Part shown: one piece after another, positions 8,450 to 18,060 of the stretch
Numbering within the stretch: position 1 is the first letter of the stretch
Layout of the letters: each line of letters starts with the position of its first letter
Origin: Candidatus Brachybacter algidus
GTDB taxonomy: Bacteria; Bacteroidota; Bacteroidia; Chitinophagales; Saprospiraceae
DNA: 64,000 bases
Direction of reading: 5' to 3'
NCBI GenBank assembly: GCA_016711705.1
Contig: JADJSK010000003.1
Location: 248,001 to 312,000 of the forward strand
Position numbers and translations under genes: made by a program
Notes under the pieces: model-generated
What the model was told of the DNA's origin: nothing
The model's database searches: none
What the model saw: the letters and a program-made list of their open reading frames with translations, nothing else

Positions 8450-8697
8450 TCACTCATATCTTCATCTTCAAAAACGTCATTTAAAAGTAATTGATCATCA
8501 CTGTTCTCATGCATTTTTTTGAAAGCATCCTCCCAACCTTTACGTGGCTCTATTTTGGGTTTAAGAATAATAAAATCTTCTTCCAGTATTAGCTCAACTT
8601 TATCTGTGATATTATATTTTTCAAGCAACGTTTTCGACAACCTTATACCTTTCGAATTTCCAATAGGAATCACTGAAATATCCATGTTTTTTAGCAT
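8440..8697 (-). CDS. mazE: MazE/AbrB-type antitoxin
   Basis: The N-terminal part MDISVIPIGNSKGIRLSKTLLEKY is the swapped-hairpin (SpoVT/AbrB) DNA-binding fold of MazE antitoxins. It is followed by an acidic flexible tail (NDVFEDEDMSEWS) that would wrap the toxin. I place the start at MLKN (8697), or MDIS (8685). The frame extends upstream, but the extra residues do not resemble the family, and a TAACTTTG promoter box lies at 8709-8716. MazE and the MazE-MazF complex usually repress their own promoter. Confidence 0.85.
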   Translation of the reverse strand: MLKNMDISVIPIGNSKGIRLSKTLLEKYNITDKVELILEEDFIILKPKIEPRKGWEDAFKKMHENSDDQLLLNDVFEDEDMSEWS

Positions 8698-8708
8698 TTG
8701 TGTGATTA

Positions 8709-8716
8709 CAAAGTTA
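8709..8716 (-). promoter_or_regulatory. Candidate -7 box (TAACTTTG) for mazEF
   Basis: It matches TAnnTTTG just upstream of the chosen antitoxin start and supports that start over the longer frame. Confidence 0.4.
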
Positions 8717-8801
8717 TTACATTGTTTTGATATTTTAAATATTTTCCAAGTAAAATTGATAAATATCAAGAGGTAGCAATGGCTTTTATTGATTCAAGAT
8801 C

Positions 8802-8881
8802 GATTATCAAAGTCAAAAAAAAGGTTGAACTGCAATGACAAGTCGCGACCTGTCCCGACAGTTCAATCTTTTTTGATAGTC
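8802..8881. repeat. Imperfect 80-bp palindrome, family A copy
   Basis: The core AAGTCGCGACCTGTCC is centred at 8845/8846. The outer arms GATTATCAAA...GGTTGAACTG and CAGTTCAATC...TTTGATAGTC pair with each other but share no sequence with the arms of the other copies. The gap between mazE and ileS (8698-9117) also holds CTCACTTTCTCACCTTCTCAC repeats at about 9028-9067. Confidence 0.75.
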
Positions 8882-9079
8882 TTAATTTTTAAAATACAGA
8901 TGATTTTATTTGCTGGAATTCTGCCAAAAGCGACACCCCGCCTATCGCCACCCCTCTGCCAGAGGGGAAGTTCTAACTTTGATCCGTTAATCAAACAAAC
9001 ACTCATAGTTTGCAATTCACAATTCACTTCTCACTTTTCACCTTCTCACTTTCTCACCTTCTCACTTGTTTGAAAATAT

Positions 9080-9087
9080 TATCTTTG
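9080..9087 (+). promoter_or_regulatory. Candidate -7 box (TATCTTTG) for ileS
   Basis: A perfect TAnnTTTG match 31 bases before the preferred ileS start. It lies inside the longer in-frame extension, arguing against that longer start. Confidence 0.5.
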
Positions 9088-9117
9088 CACCTTATTTCTA
9101 GAATTTACACATATTCC

Positions 9118-12100
9118 ATGGCATACAAAGAACATAAGTCGCTGGATCTGACAGCGATAGATAAAGACATACTGAATTTCTGGCAGCAACAAAACATCTT
9201 CGAACGCAGTATTTCAGAGCGTGAAGGAGCGAAACCATTCGTATTTTATGAAGGTCCACCTTCTGCCAACGGACAACCAGGCATCCACCACGTCATGGGT
9301 CGGACTGTGAAAGATATTTTCTGTAGATATCACACCATGCTCGGTGAGAAAGTGGAGCGTAAAGGTGGTTGGGATACACATGGTCTTCCGATAGAATTGA
9401 ATGTGGAAAAGGAACTTGGCATCACTAAAGATGATATCGGGAAGTCGATCAGTATAGAGGATTACAATGCCAAGTGTCGCGAGACAGTCATGAAGTTTAA
9501 GGATAGATGGGACGACATCACGCAGCGCATGGGTTATTGGGTCGATCTGGACAATCCATATATCACTTTTGACAATAATTATATCGAGACGGTTTGGTAT
9601 TTGCTTCAGATGCTCTATACTAAAGATTATTTATACAAAGGATATAGTATCCAGCCATATTCTCCGGCTGCAGGAACAGGTCTGAGTACACATGAATTGA
9701 ACTTGCCGGGAGCATATAAGGAGGTGAGAGATACGACGGTCGCAGCACTTTTCAAAGTCATCCATGATGACAATGCGGCATCATTATTCGATAGCCCTGA
9801 AGAGGACGTTCGATTTGCAGCATGGACCACTACACCATGGACACTTCCTTCCAATACAGCATTAGCGGTAGGTCCTAACATTGAATATGTAAAAATCAAA
9901 TCTTTCAATCCATATACTGCTGAGCCTCAGAGCATGATCCTTGCTAAAGATCTGGTCAATAACTGGTTTAAAGCGGAAGGTCTCGGTGCAGAAATGACTT
10001 ACAATGCTTCTGACAAGGTCGTACCATATCAGATCGTGGCTGAATATAAAGGAAAAGATCTTGCCTTTATCAAATATGAGCAATTATTGCCATATGTTCA
10101 GCCGGAAGAAGGAGATGCATTCAGGGTAATCGTTGGTGATTTTGTAACGACTTCTGACGGTACGGGTATCGTACACATTGCGCCATCATTCGGTGCAGAT
10201 GACAGAAGAGTGGCCATGGCAAACGGAATTGGTAGTTTAACGCTTGTGGATCGTCAAGGTAAATTTGTAGATGAAGTTGGGCCTTTCGGTGGACGTTATG
10301 TCAAAGATTACAAAAATGAAGGAGCAGATTTTAAAGATGTCGATGTAGATATCGCCATCCTTTTGAAGAATGAAAATAAGGCACTCAATGTGCAGAAATT
10401 TGTCCACAATTATCCACACTGTTGGCGTACAGACAAACCGATCTTGTATTATCCGCTGGATTCATGGTTTGTAAGAGCTTCTGCTGCCAAGGAAAGAATG
10501 GTAGAATTGAACAAAACCATCAACTGGAAACCGGAACATACCGGCACCGGAAGATTTGGAGTTTGGCTGGAAAATGTGCTTGACTGGAACCTTTCCAGAT
10601 CCAGATATTGGGGTATTCCATTGCCGATCTGGAGGACAGAAGATGGCGCGGAAGAGGTCATCATCGGTTCAAAAGAGGAACTACTTAAAAAAGCAAATGC
10701 AGCTTACAAAGCAGGTTTTTACACACCAACTGAAAAAGAAGGCACCATATTCAAAGTCAACTCTAATAACGAATTGGAGTATCGTGATGGATTTGATCTG
10801 CATAGACCATATATTGATGAGGTGATTTTGTTGAGTCAAAAGGGGCATCCAATGAAAAGGGAGTCTGACCTTATTGACGTTTGGTTTGACAGTGGCGCTA
10901 TGCCTTATGCTCAGTGGCATTTTCCATTTAATAACCTGGAGAAATTCAAAGCGAATTTTCCTGCTGATTTCATCGCTGAAGGGGTAGATCAGACCAGGGG
11001 TTGGTTTTATACCTTGCATGCCATCGCCACAATGTGTTTCGATAGTGTAGCTTTTAAAAATGTAGTTTCTAATGGCTTAGTACTGGATAAGGAAGGCTTG
11101 AAAATGTCCAAGTCGAAAGGAAATGTCGTCGATCCATTTGTAACTCTGGACCAATATGGTGTCGATGCAACCCGCTGGTACATGATCACGAATGCACAAC
11201 CATGGGACAATCTTAAGTTTGACCTTTCCGGTATCGATGAAGTAAGACGTAAATTCTTCGGAGCGCTTTACAATACTTATTCATTCTTCGCATTGTACGC
11301 CAACATTGATAACTTTACTTTTTCAGAAAAATACATTCCGCTTGAAAATCGCACGGAGATCGATCGATGGATCATTTCCAAGTTGAACTCCCTGGTAAAA
11401 GAAGTAGGGGAGAGCCTTACGGATTATGAACCGACGAATGCTGGTCGTAAGATCGAACAATTTGTGGATGAAAACCTGAGTAATTGGTATGTCCGTCTTT
11501 GCAGAAGAAGATTCTGGAAGGGTGAATATTCAGAGGATAAGATCGCAGCTTATCAGACATTGTATGAGTGCATGTCTACCATCTCAAAATTGATCGCGCC
11601 GATCGCTCCATTCTTCTCTGATTGGTTGTTCAAACAATTAAATGAAGGATCTAATCTTGAAACTTGTGATTCTGTCCATCTGGCATTATTTCCTGTGGCT
11701 AAGGATGAAGCTATTGATGTAAACTTGGAGAAGCGTATGGAATATGCGCAGCGCATCAGTTCACTGGCATTGTCACTACGTAAGAAAGAGAAGATCCGTG
11801 TGAGACAACCACTACAGAAGTTGATCGTCCCTGCCTTGAGTCAGGACTTCAAAGACAAGGTAGAAGCAGTGCAGGATCTTATCCTTTCAGAGATCAATGT
11901 CAAGGAAGTGATCGTGACAGTAGATACGGATGGTTTGATTAAAAAAGGTGCCAAAGCTAATTTCCAGACTTTAGGGAGAAAGTTGGGCAAGCAAATGAAA
12001 CTTGCTCAGGAAGTCATATCGAATATGACGCAAGAAGACATTTCTCACCTTGAAAAAACAAATGTTTTCGTTTTAAATACTCCTGATGGCGATTTTGAGC

Positions 12101-12459
12101 TAAATCAGGAAGACATCATTATTACTTCGGAAGATATACCGGGCTGGTTGGTCGCGTCAGACAACGAGATCACTGTGGCATTAGACATCGCCATTACACC
12201 GGAATTGCAATCAGAAGGTGTGGCAAGAGAATTGGTCAACAGGATACAGAACATCCGCAAGTCATCAGATTTTGTGATCACAGACAGGATAAATATTGTG
12301 ATCGAGTCAATAGAAATGACTGAAGCTGCTGTAACAAGTTATAAAGAATATATTGCCAATGAGGTATTGGCGGATTCGATCGCTTTGGGGAACAATGATG
12401 GAGAAATTATAGAATTGTATGAAGGGGTTGAGATTAAGATCAAGATTACGAAAGCCTGA
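9118..12459 (+). CDS. ileS: Isoleucyl-tRNA synthetase
   Basis: A class I synthetase of 1113 residues, attaching isoleucine to tRNA-Ile. The HIGH-type motif is H58-V-M-G61 within GPPSANGQPGIHHVMG. The KMSKS loop is K662-M-S-K-S666 (LKMSKSKGNVVDP). GWDTHGLPIE and the CP1 editing domain (TTPWTLPSNTALAV) are also present. The frame is open 36 codons further upstream, but MAYKEHKSLDLTAID at 9118 matches the family start. The upstream residues come from a repeat stretch. Length and C-terminal domain agree with the long Bacteroidota IleS type. The gene is followed directly by a strong terminator hairpin. Confidence 0.97.
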   Translation: MAYKEHKSLDLTAIDKDILNFWQQQNIFERSISEREGAKPFVFYEGPPSANGQPGIHHVMGRTVKDIFCRYHTMLGEKVERKGGWDTHGLPIELNVEKELGITKDDIGKSISIEDYNAKCRETVMKFKDRWDDITQRMGYWVDLDNPYITFDNNYIETVWYLLQMLYTKDYLYKGYSIQPYSPAAGTGLSTHELNLPGAYKEVRDTTVAALFKVIHDDNAASLFDSPEEDVRFAAWTTTPWTLPSNTALAVGPNIEYVKIKSFNPYTAEPQSMILAKDLVNNWFKAEGLGAEMTYNASDKVVPYQIVAEYKGKDLAFIKYEQLLPYVQPEEGDAFRVIVGDFVTTSDGTGIVHIAPSFGADDRRVAMANGIGSLTLVDRQGKFVDEVGPFGGRYVKDYKNEGADFKDVDVDIAILLKNENKALNVQKFVHNYPHCWRTDKPILYYPLDSWFVRASAAKERMVELNKTINWKPEHTGTGRFGVWLENVLDWNLSRSRYWGIPLPIWRTEDGAEEVIIGSKEELLKKANAAYKAGFYTPTEKEGTIFKVNSNNELEYRDGFDLHRPYIDEVILLSQKGHPMKRESDLIDVWFDSGAMPYAQWHFPFNNLEKFKANFPADFIAEGVDQTRGWFYTLHAIATMCFDSVAFKNVVSNGLVLDKEGLKMSKSKGNVVDPFVTLDQYGVDATRWYMITNAQPWDNLKFDLSGIDEVRRKFFGALYNTYSFFALYANIDNFTFSEKYIPLENRTEIDRWIISKLNSLVKEVGESLTDYEPTNAGRKIEQFVDENLSNWYVRLCRRRFWKGEYSEDKIAAYQTLYECMSTISKLIAPIAPFFSDWLFKQLNEGSNLETCDSVHLALFPVAKDEAIDVNLEKRMEYAQRISSLALSLRKKEKIRVRQPLQKLIVPALSQDFKDKVEAVQDLILSEINVKEVIVTVDTDGLIKKGAKANFQTLGRKLGKQMKLAQEVISNMTQEDISHLEKTNVFVLNTPDGDFELNQEDIIITSEDIPGWLVASDNEITVALDIAITPELQSEGVARELVNRIQNIRKSSDFVITDRINIVIESIEMTEAAVTSYKEYIANEVLADSIALGNNDGEIIELYEGVEIKIKITKA

Positions 12460-12476
12460 TTATAATTCTAATGAAT

Positions 12477-12516
12477 AAAAATGGCCTTGTCCTCAATCAG
12501 AAAACAAGGCCATTTT
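12477..12516 (+). terminator. Rho-independent terminator after ileS
   Basis: AAAATGGCCTTGT is paired with ACAAGGCCATTTT around a 13-base loop, with A- and T-rich ends. It can work on both strands. Confidence 0.85.
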
Positions 12517-12686
12517 ATTTAAGGCTCAACTTGCGGCTCGAATATAACCAAGGATTGAACACTATGTGAATCTATGTGCCTATGTGTTTCAATTTTTTTT
12601 AAAAAATAGGCATATAGTTGTTTCGAAAAAAGGATAACATGAATAATTTTTAATTTCAAATAGAATTTGATCTGTACTTGAATTTC

Positions 12687-12725
12687 AAAAAAAACCTTGT
12701 GTCGACAACAACACAAGGTTTTTTT
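12687..12725 (-). terminator. Rho-independent terminator after the metalloprotease gene
   Basis: AAAAAAAACCTTGTGT pairs with ACACAAGGTTTTTTT. On the minus strand the hairpin ends in a U run and lies 40 bases past the stop at 12765. Confidence 0.85.
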
Positions 12726-12764
12726 ATTAAAACTATTTTAATGTAATTTCTCTCTAAAAGATTA

Positions 12765-15725
12765 TTAGATCTTGATAAATTTATACAATTGATTATCCTC
12801 ACCCGTATTCAATTGAAGTACATATACACCATTTTTAAGTGAGGAAATATCCAGGCTTACTTCAGTTCCATTTCCTTTATTCGCTTTTATAAAATATTCC
12901 TTTCCTGTAAGATCAAAGATCTGAATATTCTTAATTACAGCCTTCTCAGAATTAGTTTTTACATGCAATTCAGTTGAGGCAGGATTGGGATATACTGATG
13001 CATCGATTCTATTACTAAAGTTTAGAGTAGCAATCTCAGAATAAACAAAACTGCCATTTAAATCAATAGTTTTGATCCTGTAATAATTAATTCCGGTGTA
13101 AGGACTTTTATCGATATAACTGTATGATTGTTTGCTGGAATTGTTTGCTGTATTGACATTGCCAATTGGTCTATAAGAACCATTTTCAAGTTTTTCGATT
13201 TGAAACATACGAACTTCATCTTTATTTGTAGTAGTCCATTTAAGCAAGGAATTTTCTCCTGACTTTTCTGCAGTAAATGAAAGCAAAGTCAAAGGAAGAA
13301 CTGTTTTTTGGCTCACACAGATTTCCAAAGACCACGAATTTAATGTGCCGCCATTCCCTGAATACCAATCATTTAATGAAAGCGTCCACTGACCATTGGC
13401 AGGCAAACCTTTGTGTATATTTAGGAATTCTTGAGGATTAATACTTCCGCCTCCAGTAGGTGGACAAGGCACAGTAGATGAACTTGCTTCATCATCAAAT
13501 CCAATATTCATGTCATCACTGCTGCTACATTTATCATATACAAGAATATTACTTGCGCCTAATGCAGAAGTAAGATTTATTTGAAGGTCGCCAATTGCAG
13601 TATGGGTAGCATTTATGTTTGTAATATTGACATCTGTTACAATTTCATTTGGTCCGAATCCTGAAGTAAAGATAGATGATGAATATATCCCTGGTAAGTT
13701 GGCAGGAATAGAAACAGGAGAATTATTGGTGTACGTAAAACACTTTTGATCTGGATTTCCAATGGTAAAAGGAACATTGTTTACATCATAGAATACATTA
13801 TTTGAACATACTATTCTTATTCTAACTTGATTGGAATTTATACCTGATGGGATATTCCATGAGAAAGTACCATCATTTGGTGTATTATTCGCTATGGTAA
13901 AAAATGATAATCCATTGTCAAAAGAAACTTGTATATCTACATTCGGGCAACTGATAGGTGCTGATGTTGTTCCGTTTACATTCCATGTTATATCATGCAT
14001 ACTTGGACTGGCCCATGTCACTGCTGTATTAGGTGCAGTAACAGCGAAACCTGTATTGGCTACTACAGCGATGGATGTGGTTTGTCTGCAGATACCCCCG
14101 CCGGTAGCATGGTTATCTCTAGCTGTTACAATAAAACTTAATGTTCTTGCAACACTAGGCAATACTTCACCATAGGTAACTAAATTATTTAAAACATCTT
14201 GAGTTCTTGGAAAGTATCTTCTGCCTGAAGTAGTAGGATTGAAAGTCCTGAAGATTGGTTTAGTCGTAGAGGCAGCATCAATATCCCCTGCTGAGCCAAG
14301 GTCATTTTCTTCCCAGCAATATGTGATGACATCACCATTAGGGTCAGTTGCAGTTGCATCCATGAAAAAAGGTGTGTTGGCAGGGATTGATTTACCTGAA
14401 GTATAAGAAGTGATCTGCGGAGTGGTATTGTTGGTTCCAGACACGTTAGTTCTGCAACTTGTGGTGGTATTGACGTGAGTCAGCATCTCAAGCAAGCTAA
14501 TATTGGTAAAATATGCATCTGAATGAGGTTGTATATCCTGTGGGCTGCAAATACCCGCATATGCCTGAATAGTAGATCCACTTCCAGGCTCATAAGCTGT
14601 AGATCCATTTCTATTGCCGCCGCTGCAACTTCCTGTACTGCCATTAAAAGTGTGGTTACCTCCAAATTGATGGCCCATCTCATGTGCTACATAATCTATA
14701 TCGAATACATCGCCAATGGGAGTTCCTGAACCTGTCACACCCTGTGCTTTATTTGTTGTACATACGCATGAAAGAGAAGCTACACCTCCTCCTCCTGTGC
14801 TTACTACATGTCCGATATCATAATTGGCCGTTAGTATTACTGCATTTAGATTTGTTTTATTTTGGCTCAACATAGCGGAGCCATTCCCATTTGTATAGGG
14901 GTCATTGCTGGAAGTATAACCATTACCAGCCGTATAAAGAATAAGAGAATTGTTTCCGATTAAAATAAGTCTAACGCCAAGGTCTTTTTCATAAACCCCG
15001 GAAACTCTGTTGACAGTAGTTACAATAGCCGACAATGCCAAAGCCACAGTTCCACCATGAAATGCTCCATATTCAAAAGTACACGCTACTGCTGTTCTAT
15101 AAGACACTAGATTCATGCTACTATTGCATGACAGAGGAGTTCTTTCTTCAAGAACTTCCTCATTTATTCCTAAACTTTGAGTTCCACAACTAAAATCACC
15201 CTTTTCCTTATTATCCCTTTTATAATAAGAGATCAAGGTTTTTTGATTATTCAATGAAGCAGGTTCTATAAAATAAGTATCTCCATCAGTAAAAATCATT
15301 GCATGAAATCCTTGCTCTGTAACATCAATTCTACCATGTTCGACTTTATTTTTTGAATTAACTGCTATGTAGGTTCTGATATTTGGAAAACTACTATAAT
15401 CAGGTTCGTCCATAATTTTAGATTCATAGATGTCAAATTCTATCATCCTTCCGTCAGGAGAAGGGAGATTTAGCTTAGCCCCCGGCATGCCATCATTATA
15501 TCTGGATTCTTGTGGAGCACCTCTTAGAAGATTTCTTAAAGCATCGATGTTATAGTTAACAAACTGTTGTTTCTCAGGTTTGATAAAGACTTTAGTGTCA
15601 TCTATAAAAGCCGATCCTTCCTTGGAGGTAAACTGAAAATATGACTGAGCAGAGGAGAAAATGGGAAAAGCAAGAAGTATCCAAATACAAAATAAGCGAA
15701 TGTCGATACCTTTCATGGGGAACAA
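12765..15725 (-). CDS. Secreted reprolysin-like zinc metalloprotease with P-domain and T9SS type A sorting domain
   Basis: The 986-residue protein has, in order: a signal peptide ending near FPIFSSAQ; a propeptide-like region; and a metzincin catalytic domain with H348-E-M-G-H352-Q-F-G-G-N-H358 (the HExxHxxGxxH zinc motif). Then come Ig/fibronectin-like segments, a proprotein-convertase P-domain of about 140 residues (about 655-800, ending GTLNSWSLEIC), and a T9SS type A sorting domain (VYPNPASTELHVKT...KNGVYVLQL...KFIKI). It is predicted to be a large extracellular peptidase made as a zymogen. It stands alone between two terminators and its own promoter box. Confidence 0.92.
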   Translation of the reverse strand: MFPMKGIDIRLFCIWILLAFPIFSSAQSYFQFTSKEGSAFIDDTKVFIKPEKQQFVNYNIDALRNLLRGAPQESRYNDGMPGAKLNLPSPDGRMIEFDIYESKIMDEPDYSSFPNIRTYIAVNSKNKVEHGRIDVTEQGFHAMIFTDGDTYFIEPASLNNQKTLISYYKRDNKEKGDFSCGTQSLGINEEVLEERTPLSCNSSMNLVSYRTAVACTFEYGAFHGGTVALALSAIVTTVNRVSGVYEKDLGVRLILIGNNSLILYTAGNGYTSSNDPYTNGNGSAMLSQNKTNLNAVILTANYDIGHVVSTGGGGVASLSCVCTTNKAQGVTGSGTPIGDVFDIDYVAHEMGHQFGGNHTFNGSTGSCSGGNRNGSTAYEPGSGSTIQAYAGICSPQDIQPHSDAYFTNISLLEMLTHVNTTTSCRTNVSGTNNTTPQITSYTSGKSIPANTPFFMDATATDPNGDVITYCWEENDLGSAGDIDAASTTKPIFRTFNPTTSGRRYFPRTQDVLNNLVTYGEVLPSVARTLSFIVTARDNHATGGGICRQTTSIAVVANTGFAVTAPNTAVTWASPSMHDITWNVNGTTSAPISCPNVDIQVSFDNGLSFFTIANNTPNDGTFSWNIPSGINSNQVRIRIVCSNNVFYDVNNVPFTIGNPDQKCFTYTNNSPVSIPANLPGIYSSSIFTSGFGPNEIVTDVNITNINATHTAIGDLQINLTSALGASNILVYDKCSSSDDMNIGFDDEASSSTVPCPPTGGGSINPQEFLNIHKGLPANGQWTLSLNDWYSGNGGTLNSWSLEICVSQKTVLPLTLLSFTAEKSGENSLLKWTTTNKDEVRMFQIEKLENGSYRPIGNVNTANNSSKQSYSYIDKSPYTGINYYRIKTIDLNGSFVYSEIATLNFSNRIDASVYPNPASTELHVKTNSEKAVIKNIQIFDLTGKEYFIKANKGNGTEVSLDISSLKNGVYVLQLNTGEDNQLYKFIKI

Positions 15726-15764
15726 CTATTTTAATTAATGAACAAAGTGTAGGGGAATGAGGCG

Positions 15765-15772
15765 CAAATATA
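15765..15772 (-). promoter_or_regulatory. Candidate -7 box (TATATTTG) for the metalloprotease gene
   Basis: Matches TAnnTTTG about 40 bases before the start codon. No clear TTG box is seen upstream. Confidence 0.4.
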
Positions 15773-15895
15773 AATTAAAAACTTGTTTTTGGCTCTGATA
15801 AATAGGTTTTTTTGAAATAACTAGAATATTATTTGTTATACAGGACAACAAATATGTTAATTTACATGAAAAAGAAGGTATTTGGAATATAAAAT

Positions 15896-16327
15896 TTAAT
15901 CTAACCAGGCGGTCCAAGGAATTCTTGATAAGATGAATATAAGTCCGATCACATAAAAAGCAAGCATCGTTCTATATTTTTTGTCACTGTCAATCAATCG
16001 TTTCGCTTTTGAATAACCAATAGTTACCAGTACTACAGCAAGGATCATCATCAAAGGGTGTTCCATAAAATATAGCCTCGATATTCCATCTTTCATTCCG
16101 GCTTTTGAAATATTGCTCATGCCGAGAGGTGACACAAAGTACAAAATCAACCCTATAAATACTTGCAAGTGTGTGGCGATCAAGCCATAAAGGGACATTT
16201 TTTTATTCATTTCTGAATATTTTTTTCCCTGAACAAAGGAGAAGCCGTTATATGCAATCGCAATGACAAGGACAGCAAGCAAAACGTATGCCAGGTAGGA
16301 GTGGAGAGGTTGTAATACTGAATACAT
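15896..16327 (-). CDS. Small four-helix membrane protein (cytochrome b-like)
   Basis: A 143-residue protein with four predicted membrane helices: YLAYVLLAVLVIAIAYNGF; YGLIATHLQVFIGLILYFV; HPLMMILAVVLVTIGYS; and MLAFYVIGLIFILSRIPWTAW. Histidines sit near helix ends (PLHSY, THLQV, EHPLM), which fits small cytochrome b-like proteins common in Bacteroidota, but haem binding is not shown. I do not recognise a precise family. It is preceded and followed by noncoding DNA and probably forms a single-gene unit. Confidence 0.7.
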   Translation of the reverse strand: MYSVLQPLHSYLAYVLLAVLVIAIAYNGFSFVQGKKYSEMNKKMSLYGLIATHLQVFIGLILYFVSPLGMSNISKAGMKDGISRLYFMEHPLMMILAVVLVTIGYSKAKRLIDSDKKYRTMLAFYVIGLIFILSRIPWTAWLD

Positions 16328-16599
16328 ATCGATTTATTGTTTTGAGTTGGGAAGGTAAGAATAATATTTGATAGCTGGAAAAAACATAACACCTAATTGT
16401 AATATGTATTTTGAGAATTTAGTGATGTAAACATCTTCCTGTCTTCGTATTTCTAATTATAATTATTGTTTAGCAGGAGTATGGGGTGATTTATTCGATT
16501 GTAAACGTTTGTAAACGTTCTCAACGGTTCCTAGACGGTTAACTCATGTATAGCATTGATTTTCAAAAGATTGAGTATGATTGTCTAGTCTCAATTTTT

Positions 16600-17118
16600 T
16601 CAAATTACTTTATCCACTTGCAGTTGGTTCGCCTTCCATTGTTCAATTAACTTATTAATCTGCACCATCATATAGTGCGATTCTATGATAAATTCAAACC
16701 GCTCCTTATGTCCCTTTTTTTCGATCTCCATGAAACTTGTCGGAATATTTCCTTTGGCTATATTAATTAGATCAGTTGCTCCTTCTCCAATATCTACAAC
16801 ACTTTTAATCCTGATCTTGTCCAATTCAGAAATTGAAAAACTGACTATTTCATCGCCCTTCTCTTTAATAGTGAGATTACTTATGTCAGCCTCAATCGTT
16901 TTATCTAATGTCAAATGTTCAAAAATATACCTTTTTTTTCGAACGGCGATTAATGCAACAATTAATAACACACATGAAAAAATGAATAGAATTAAGGGCA
17001 TTTGTGCCACATTTGTGAAAAAGGATAGTACCCCCAATGGTATGAGAGCCCAGAATATCTGTTTTCTTAGCTTTTGGTAAAGCGAAATATCTTCAATGAT
17101 CTTAGCTTTAAACATCAT
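16600..17118 (-). CDS. Membrane protein with two N-terminal helices and a PH-like C-terminal domain, unknown function
   Basis: A 172-residue protein. After a polar start it has two close hydrophobic segments (IFWALIPLGVLSFFTNVAQ and PLILFIFSCVLLIVALIAV). These lead into a basic RKKRY stretch and a beta-rich cytoplasmic domain of about 100 residues. This layout resembles bacterial PH-like membrane proteins, but I do not recognise the family. The long gap upstream of the neighbouring membrane gene (16328-16599) shows only AT-rich DNA with GTAAACGTTTGTAAACGTT repeats. Confidence 0.6.
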   Translation of the reverse strand: MMFKAKIIEDISLYQKLRKQIFWALIPLGVLSFFTNVAQMPLILFIFSCVLLIVALIAVRKKRYIFEHLTLDKTIEADISNLTIKEKGDEIVSFSISELDKIRIKSVVDIGEGATDLINIAKGNIPTSFMEIEKKGHKERFEFIIESHYMMVQINKLIEQWKANQLQVDKVI

Positions 17119-17153
17119 GTTTATTTTTGAAGTTTAAAAAAAAATAAATCAAA

Positions 17154-18053
17154 TTAAATTTTCAAATGCTCTGGAGTAAAACCTAAGCTGATTTCCTCCC
17201 TCAATTCACTCGTCGTCTTACTACTTCCATCATGACTCCATCCCGGAGGATAAAAAATGTATTTAAGTTTGTCAGACCATTTGTCAGACCTTTTCAGATC
17301 CTTCCAAATAGCTATCCATTCATGATTCCAAACGGTAATTGGAGTGATCTTTTCTACATTTTTTGTAAGACCATACTTTACTTTTTCCCATTCTACCTCA
17401 TCCTGAAATGTGTTAAATATTCTATCCCAAATAATTAGAAACATGCCCATATTCCTATCTAAATACAAGATATTCGACGCATGATGTACTCGATGATGAG
17501 AAGGTGTCACGAATATCATCTCAACCCATGCAGGCATTCTTTTTATATATTTGGTATGTACTAAGACTCCCCAGGTTTGACAGATAGAATGCATAAATAA
17601 TATATCGATTGCACTAAATCCCAGCATCGCAAGTGGAATAAAGTAAATAAATCTGTACAATGGCTGAAAGACCGAAGATCTGAAACCTGTAGTCAAATTA
17701 AATAACTCCGAATTGTGATGCGTGACATGAATAGCCCAAAAGAACCTACTCTGATGATCTACCACATGCAGCACGTAATAAGCAAAGTCAAGCAATATCA
17801 ATAATGCAAACCAGTACCAAAAGCCTGTAAGATGATTATTAATACTATGAGCATAAAATAGATCCAAAACCCAGATTGTGATGCCTATCATTCCAAAGGC
17901 AAGTGCAGTATTGAGGATCATTAAATAGAAATTGTACAACGTATCCTTAACTGTATAAAACGACTTCCTTTCATAGATTGAAAAGCCCACCTCGAGCGCT
18001 ACCAATACGCAGGTGATTACCAGAAGGCTATTAAGTACAAAGGCTGATGACAT
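17154..18053 (-). CDS. Sterol desaturase / fatty acid hydroxylase superfamily protein
   Basis: A 299-residue membrane protein with the full set of di-iron histidine boxes of the fatty acid hydroxylase superfamily: H96-x3-H100, H109-x2-H112-H113, H166, and H186-H-x-x-H190-H191 (PSHHRVHHAS). Four or more hydrophobic helices surround them. Members use O2 to hydroxylate or desaturate sterols, carotenoids, sphingoid bases or alkylglycerols; the substrate here is unknown. The start lies 7 bases after the GH3-family gene, so the two are almost certainly co-transcribed and may act on the same lipid pathway. Confidence 0.87.
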   Translation of the reverse strand: MSSAFVLNSLLVITCVLVALEVGFSIYERKSFYTVKDTLYNFYLMILNTALAFGMIGITIWVLDLFYAHSINNHLTGFWYWFALLILLDFAYYVLHVVDHQSRFFWAIHVTHHNSELFNLTTGFRSSVFQPLYRFIYFIPLAMLGFSAIDILFMHSICQTWGVLVHTKYIKRMPAWVEMIFVTPSHHRVHHASNILYLDRNMGMFLIIWDRIFNTFQDEVEWEKVKYGLTKNVEKITPITVWNHEWIAIWKDLKRSDKWSDKLKYIFYPPGWSHDGSSKTTSELREEISLGFTPEHLKI

Positions 18054-18060
18054 GGATAAG

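Noticed and set aside
8789..9073. 94-codon plus-strand frame between mazE and ileS
   Set aside because: It crosses a palindromic repeat and the CTCACC repeat stretch and has no protein-like pattern.
9010..9117. 36-codon N-terminal extension of ileS
   Set aside because: It is encoded by CTCACTTTCTCACC repeats and spans the promoter-like TATCTTTG; the family start is at 9118.
10681..11019. Minus-strand 112-codon frame inside ileS
   Set aside because: Shadow frame within a conserved synthetase gene, with no family resemblance.
12519..12716. 65-codon minus-strand frame between ileS and the metalloprotease
   Set aside because: It overlaps a terminator hairpin and AT-rich DNA and has no recognisable features.
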